Positions 60,711-64,000 of a DNA stretch of 64,000 bases are shown here, in pieces; positions within the stretch are counted from its first letter, which is position 1; every line of letters starts with the position of its first letter. The translations under genes were made by a program, and so were the position numbers. The stretch spans positions 310,001 to 374,000 of the forward strand of contig NZ_CP072453.1 in assembly GCF_019343475.1 (NCBI RefSeq), read 5' to 3'. The notes beneath the pieces are model-generated. The model saw nothing but the letters and a program-made list of their open reading frames with translations, was not told the DNA's origin and ran no database searches. The DNA comes from Providencia sp. R33 (lineage in GTDB: Bacteria; Pseudomonadota; Gammaproteobacteria; Enterobacterales; Enterobacteriaceae).

Positions 60711-61247
60711 TTACCACTGATCGCCACCGCGAAAGTCGCAGTACAGGGATTCAGTAAATTCAACCGAATTATCTTTAGACCAGCCCATCACGCCGCCTTC
60801 TTCACCTTCAGAGTGAACATAAGCGCCTTGGCGTAATTCAAACAAGGTACCTTTCCACACTTTCCAACCGAGGGATTGATACAGGTGAAACCCTTCGTCA
60901 GAGGCTGACAGTAAGCCAAGTTGATAGCAATTGCCGATGATGGTATTGGTCATAGACATCAATTCACGGCCAATACCTTGACGGCGATAACTTTCCAGTA
61001 CCGCCATTGCTTCAACATACCCCACCGAAATCGGCTTATCATTAATCGCCATATGGCGCTGAATAATCGCTACGTGACCCACGATACGATGTTGGTCATA
61101 GGCAAACACGTGCATACCCCCCAAGGTGTGCTCAAAATCATCCCGCGTGAAATCCCCTTCAAACCCGACAAATAACATATCGAATAAAGCGTCTTTTTCG
61201 TCATCAGTGAGCTGTGAAGTGTGGCATTGCCTGTATTGAATAGTCAT
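60711..61247 (-). CDS. aac(2')-Ia: Aminoglycoside 2'-N-acetyltransferase AAC(2')-Ia
   Basis: GNAT-fold enzyme acetylating the 2'-amino group of gentamicin, tobramycin and related aminoglycosides; chromosomal and characteristic of Providencia, where it may also acetylate peptidoglycan. Matches P. stuartii AAC(2')-Ia along the whole length: VGFEGDFTRDDFEHTLGGMHVFAYDQ, VGHVAIIQRHMAIND, SVGYVEAMAVLESYRRQGIGRELM (acetyl-CoA loop RRQGIG), GLLSASDEGF and the end SLYCDFRGGDQW. 178 aa, same length. AAAGG 6 bases before the ATG. In P. stuartii expression is raised by regulators such as AarP; no marbox was assigned here. Confidence 0.95.
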   Translation of the reverse strand: MTIQYRQCHTSQLTDDEKDALFDMLFVGFEGDFTRDDFEHTLGGMHVFAYDQHRIVGHVAIIQRHMAINDKPISVGYVEAMAVLESYRRQGIGRELMSMTNTIIGNCYQLGLLSASDEGFHLYQSLGWKVWKGTLFELRQGAYVHSEGEEGGVMGWSKDNSVEFTESLYCDFRGGDQW

Positions 61248-61360
61248 AAAATACCTTTGGGGAAGCGGAAAACAGAATAGGTAGTATAGGAGGGTTAGCC
61301 GTTTCGAATAAAGTTTTGAATGCGATTAAGCGGGCATTTGAGGGAAATGCAGGTAGTAGT

Positions 61361-61409
61361 AACCAAAAGGCCGTTTATTTAGAAAGATAAATAAAACGAC
61401 CTTTTGGTT
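61361..61409. terminator. Terminator of torAD operon
   Basis: Long stem AACCAAAAGG...CCTTTTGGTT with inner CGTTTATTTA / TAAATAAAACG pairing and a 6-base loop, just after the torD stop on the minus strand. Confidence 0.72.
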
Positions 61410-61413
61410 GAGT

Positions 61414-62031
61414 TTAGCTGTCTTGCTCATCCAACTGAACTAATGCAAGCAACAGTTGGCTTAATGCACTATAAAAACCGAATTCATCATAACGTTGGCA
61501 ATTGTGGCTAAATGTAGGTAGCCACGGCAATAAAATCGATAAGGTTTGCTGGCGTAATTGCCTGACTTTTTCATGGTCAATAGCGGGTTCATTTAATGAA
61601 AAATGCAGGTGGCTGAGTAGTTCCAAAAAGATGGAAAGATGGTCTGGCGGTTCATTAAATACACCACTGGTTTCCATTCCTGCTTCGAATAACAAACGCG
61701 TAATTTGTGTGTTATTTTGTGCGTCACTTGGGTAAACCGAGGCATAAGGTAGGGCTGATTGTTTGTCTGACATTAAAAACAGGCTGCAAAAATCCGCAGC
61801 CAGTTCTAATTGGGCATCAGGTCGATGTGCAAGGGCATCTATTTTTGCCTTTAATTCATAGGTTGTCGCACTCAATGACGGTTCTAGCTCAAGAATGGCA
61901 AACCAGCCCACCATATCGGTGGACTGTAGTTGTGCCAATTGGCTGCTATCCAATTCACGTGAGAATAGCTGTGCTAGCCATGCATAAATACAGGCTATCT
62001 GTTCCGCGGTTAATACACTGTGATTGGTCAT
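61414..62031 (-). CDS. torD: TorA-specific chaperone TorD
   Basis: Cytosolic chaperone that binds the TorA Tat signal and proofreads molybdopterin insertion. All-helical TorD family: QIACIYAWLAQLFSRELDSSQLAQL (residues 11-35), AADFCSLFLMSDKQSALPYASVY, EPPDHLSIFLELLSHLHFSL, and YDEFGFYSALSQLLLALVQLDEQD at the C-terminus, matching E. coli TorD. 205 aa (E. coli 199). Its ATG overlaps the torA stop (4 bases), so coupled translation. Confidence 0.95.
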   Translation of the reverse strand: MTNHSVLTAEQIACIYAWLAQLFSRELDSSQLAQLQSTDMVGWFAILELEPSLSATTYELKAKIDALAHRPDAQLELAADFCSLFLMSDKQSALPYASVYPSDAQNNTQITRLLFEAGMETSGVFNEPPDHLSIFLELLSHLHFSLNEPAIDHEKVRQLRQQTLSILLPWLPTFSHNCQRYDEFGFYSALSQLLLALVQLDEQDS

Positions 62032-64000
62032 TTGTTCACCTGTGATGCAGGCACATATTCACATTGTGCCACCATTTCAATTGGCCCATCAAATGCACTG
62101 ACGCTATCGATTTGCCCAGTGAATTTCTCGATTTCCACTAAGGTCGTATGCGCGCTGGTGGCTTGGGCTAATTGTGATGTACCAATATCTAACGTTAATA
62201 CGTTAGGGTTGCCATATTTACACAATGCATTGATTTCACCGCCTTTGGTGGGGTCATACCAAGCACCTTCGTGAATACGGGCAACACCTTGGGTATACAA
62301 GTCCGAAACCACGGCACCCGCTAAGACTTGCCCTCGGTCATTAAAGACCCGCACGACATCACCATTATGAATTCCACGAGCTTTAGCATCTTGAGGGCTG
62401 ATGAATACCGGTTCTTTACCACTCACGGAATAATATTGGCGTAACGCTGGCGATTCACATAATTGCGAGTGCAAGCGAAAATCTGGGTGGGCAGATTGCA
62501 AATGCAGAGGCCATTGCTTTGACCCTGGACCACCGTGGGAGCGTTCAATTTTTTCAAACCACATCGGGTGACCTTGGCAGTCATCGTACTGCATATCTGC
62601 GATAGTTTTTGAGTAAATCTCAATCAAGCCGCTTGGCGTACCCAGCGGTTCTAAATCAGGATCTTCCCTAAAGGCTTGGTGGCGAACAAACATTTGCGGA
62701 TGTTCAAATTCCACATAACCGTCTTTTTCCCAGAATGCATCAAAAGCAGGTAAATGGATCCCGCGGCCTTTTCCTTGCTGGCTGCCTTCTTGCCAAATCC
62801 GTTTGAGCCAGCCCATTTGGTCTAAGCCTTCGGTGAATGCGTCTTCACGTCCAAAACGACGGCATAAATCACGGAAAATATCAAAATCGTTGCGCGATTC
62901 AAACTGCGGCTCAACCAACTGTTTCATCGCAATAATGCCTCGATTAGAGTGGTTACCGTATTGGTCGAGGTCATTACGCTCAAATTGCGTTGTGGCAGGC
63001 AAGACAATATCGGCAAAACGGCAGGTAGATGTCCATTGGTTATCAATCGAAACCACAGTTTCAAGCTTACGCCACCCCTCAATAATACGGTTAATTTGCT
63101 GGTGGCGATGGAACGGGTTAGTCCCTGCAAACACGCACATTTTTAATGGCGGTAGTTTGACGGATTTACCGTTCCAATTAATGGTTTTACCCGGCTCTAG
63201 AACCGCATCGATAAAACGTGCGATTGGAATGGTACTGCTATAGCCCTTGTAATCATTGCTGTCGTGAATTGGCGGGACTTTGGTTGAACCAGAAAAACCA
63301 CTTAAAATAATTCCTTGGCGGCTTGGTGTGCCTGCACCGTTGTAGTGCCAGCCGAACCCAAACCCGCCTCCCGGTAAACCAATTTGCCCTAACATTGCCG
63401 CTAAGACGACAATCATCCACGACCATTGCTCACCATGCTGCATACGTTGTACACACCAGCCCGCAATAATTTGCGTACGGTTGGCGGCCATTTGGCGTGC
63501 AAGTGTACGGATGGTTTCGGCATCGATACCACAAATTTTCGCTGCCCATTGTGCGTCTTTGGGTTGCCCATCTTTTTCCCCCAGTAAATAGGGTACAAAC
63601 TGGTCAAAGCCAACACAGTAATCTTTGAGGAAGTTTTTATCGTGTAAGCCTTCCGTATACAGCGTATGGGCTAACGCAAGTTGCAACGGCACGTCAGCTT
63701 GCGGATTAATGGCAATATGCTGAACATTACCACGTCCAAGGTAATCATGAGTGGAGGTGATGATGGGGTCAATACTGATGACGTTTATCTCACCGCTCGC
63801 TGCTTTTTCTTTGAGCTGCTCATAATAGGCGTATACGTCGTGGTCTGGACACCACCAGTTAGCTTGTTGATTTTTAATCAGGTCAGAGCCCCATAACACG
63901 ATGGTTTTACTGTTTTCTAATACCAGTGGCCATGAAGTTTGCTGTTCGTAGACCTCCATCGAACCCACTACGCGGGGTAAAATAACCTGTGCAGCCCCTG
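62028..64000 (-). CDS. torA: Trimethylamine-N-oxide reductase TorA, N-terminal part outside window
   Basis: Periplasmic Tat-exported bis-MGD molybdoenzyme, the terminal reductase for TMAO respiration. The frame is open to the right edge of the window (VILPRVVGSMEVYEQQTSW is the first full segment), so a start at the GTG near 63968 is only apparent. Visible blocks: LWGSDLIKNQQANWWCPDHD, DPIITSTHDYLGR, IAGWCVQRMQHGEQWSWMIV, GGGFGFGWHYNGAGTPSRQG, GTNPFHRHQQINR, TSTCRFADIVLPATTQFERND and ALCKYGNPNVLTLDIGTSQLAQ, nearly as in E. coli TorA. The Tat signal and Mo-ligand Ser are out of view, as is any torC. Operon torA-torD. Confidence 0.96.
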   Translation of the reverse strand, partial: GAAQVILPRVVGSMEVYEQQTSWPLVLENSKTIVLWGSDLIKNQQANWWCPDHDVYAYYEQLKEKAASGEINVISIDPIITSTHDYLGRGNVQHIAINPQADVPLQLALAHTLYTEGLHDKNFLKDYCVGFDQFVPYLLGEKDGQPKDAQWAAKICGIDAETIRTLARQMAANRTQIIAGWCVQRMQHGEQWSWMIVVLAAMLGQIGLPGGGFGFGWHYNGAGTPSRQGIILSGFSGSTKVPPIHDSNDYKGYSSTIPIARFIDAVLEPGKTINWNGKSVKLPPLKMCVFAGTNPFHRHQQINRIIEGWRKLETVVSIDNQWTSTCRFADIVLPATTQFERNDLDQYGNHSNRGIIAMKQLVEPQFESRNDFDIFRDLCRRFGREDAFTEGLDQMGWLKRIWQEGSQQGKGRGIHLPAFDAFWEKDGYVEFEHPQMFVRHQAFREDPDLEPLGTPSGLIEIYSKTIADMQYDDCQGHPMWFEKIERSHGGPGSKQWPLHLQSAHPDFRLHSQLCESPALRQYYSVSGKEPVFISPQDAKARGIHNGDVVRVFNDRGQVLAGAVVSDLYTQGVARIHEGAWYDPTKGGEINALCKYGNPNVLTLDIGTSQLAQATSAHTTLVEIEKFTGQIDSVSAFDGPIEMVAQCEYVPASQVNK

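Noticed and set aside
62803..63243. 146-codon plus-strand frame inside torA
   Set aside because: Antisense shadow of a highly conserved torA segment.
1..64000. CRISPR arrays, insertion sequences, rRNA, replication origins, known phage-defence modules
   Set aside because: Looked for and not seen; no regularly spaced repeats, transposase motifs or defence-gene signatures.

Overview
The window is a chromosomal segment of a Providencia-like member of the Morganellaceae (Enterobacterales). The strongest marker is an intrinsic aac(2')-Ia gentamicin acetyltransferase (60711-61247), typical of Providencia. The block ybbP ... purK-purE-lpxH-ppiB-cysS-ybcJ-folD-argU is colinear with E. coli, base composition is AT-rich, and PurR, CRP and sigma-54 sites look enterobacterial. 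No insertion sequence, CRISPR array, rRNA or integrase gene was recognised.

Layout. (1) 1-12471 is backbone: truncated ybbP, a secreted esterase-like phytase behind a Pho-box-like promoter, an MFS carrier, the PurR-controlled purEK pair, lpxH, ppiB and cysS. Next comes an accessory gene that resembles a YopH/SptP tyrosine phosphatase with its catalytic residues lost, then ybcJ-folD and the tRNA-Arg(UCU) gene. (2) 12472-38330 lies between the tRNA gene and a 69-nt displaced copy of its 3' end plus terminator (38331-38399), so it reads as a ~26-kb island integrated at argU, with no integrase left. It carries rhamnose catabolism (rhaS, rhaR, rhaBADT, fucO, rhaM), an orphan yccJ, and a secreted two-domain histidine phosphatase. 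It also carries a sigma-54-controlled cluster (YgeV-like activator, diaminopropionate ammonia-lyase, YgeY, D-aminoacylase-like, HyuA-like, NCS1 permease), an asparaginase / AbgA-like / DcuC-family operon, and an EamA exporter with a MarR regulator. (3) 38400-46747 holds an HcpB/Sel1-type cysteine-rich protein and a type 1 fimbrial operon fimACDFGH, lacking fimI and the fim recombinases. (4) 46748-54623 holds a CysB-like regulator, two M20 amidohydrolases, a DUF3100 membrane protein with a small membrane partner, and a polyol/uronate dehydrogenase. (5) 54624-59745 is an amino-sugar-like cluster: MHS permease, NagB-like, NagA-like and ROK regulator, with palindromic operator candidates. (6) 59746-64000 holds an NAD(P)-binding protein, aac(2')-Ia, torD and the 3' part of torA.

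Together the accessory regions look like uptake and breakdown of host- or gut-derived rhamnose, amides, acylated amino acids, ring ureides and amino sugars, next to colonisation genes. Gene names rest on remembered family sequences and visible motifs, not on searches; operator and promoter calls are by eye.
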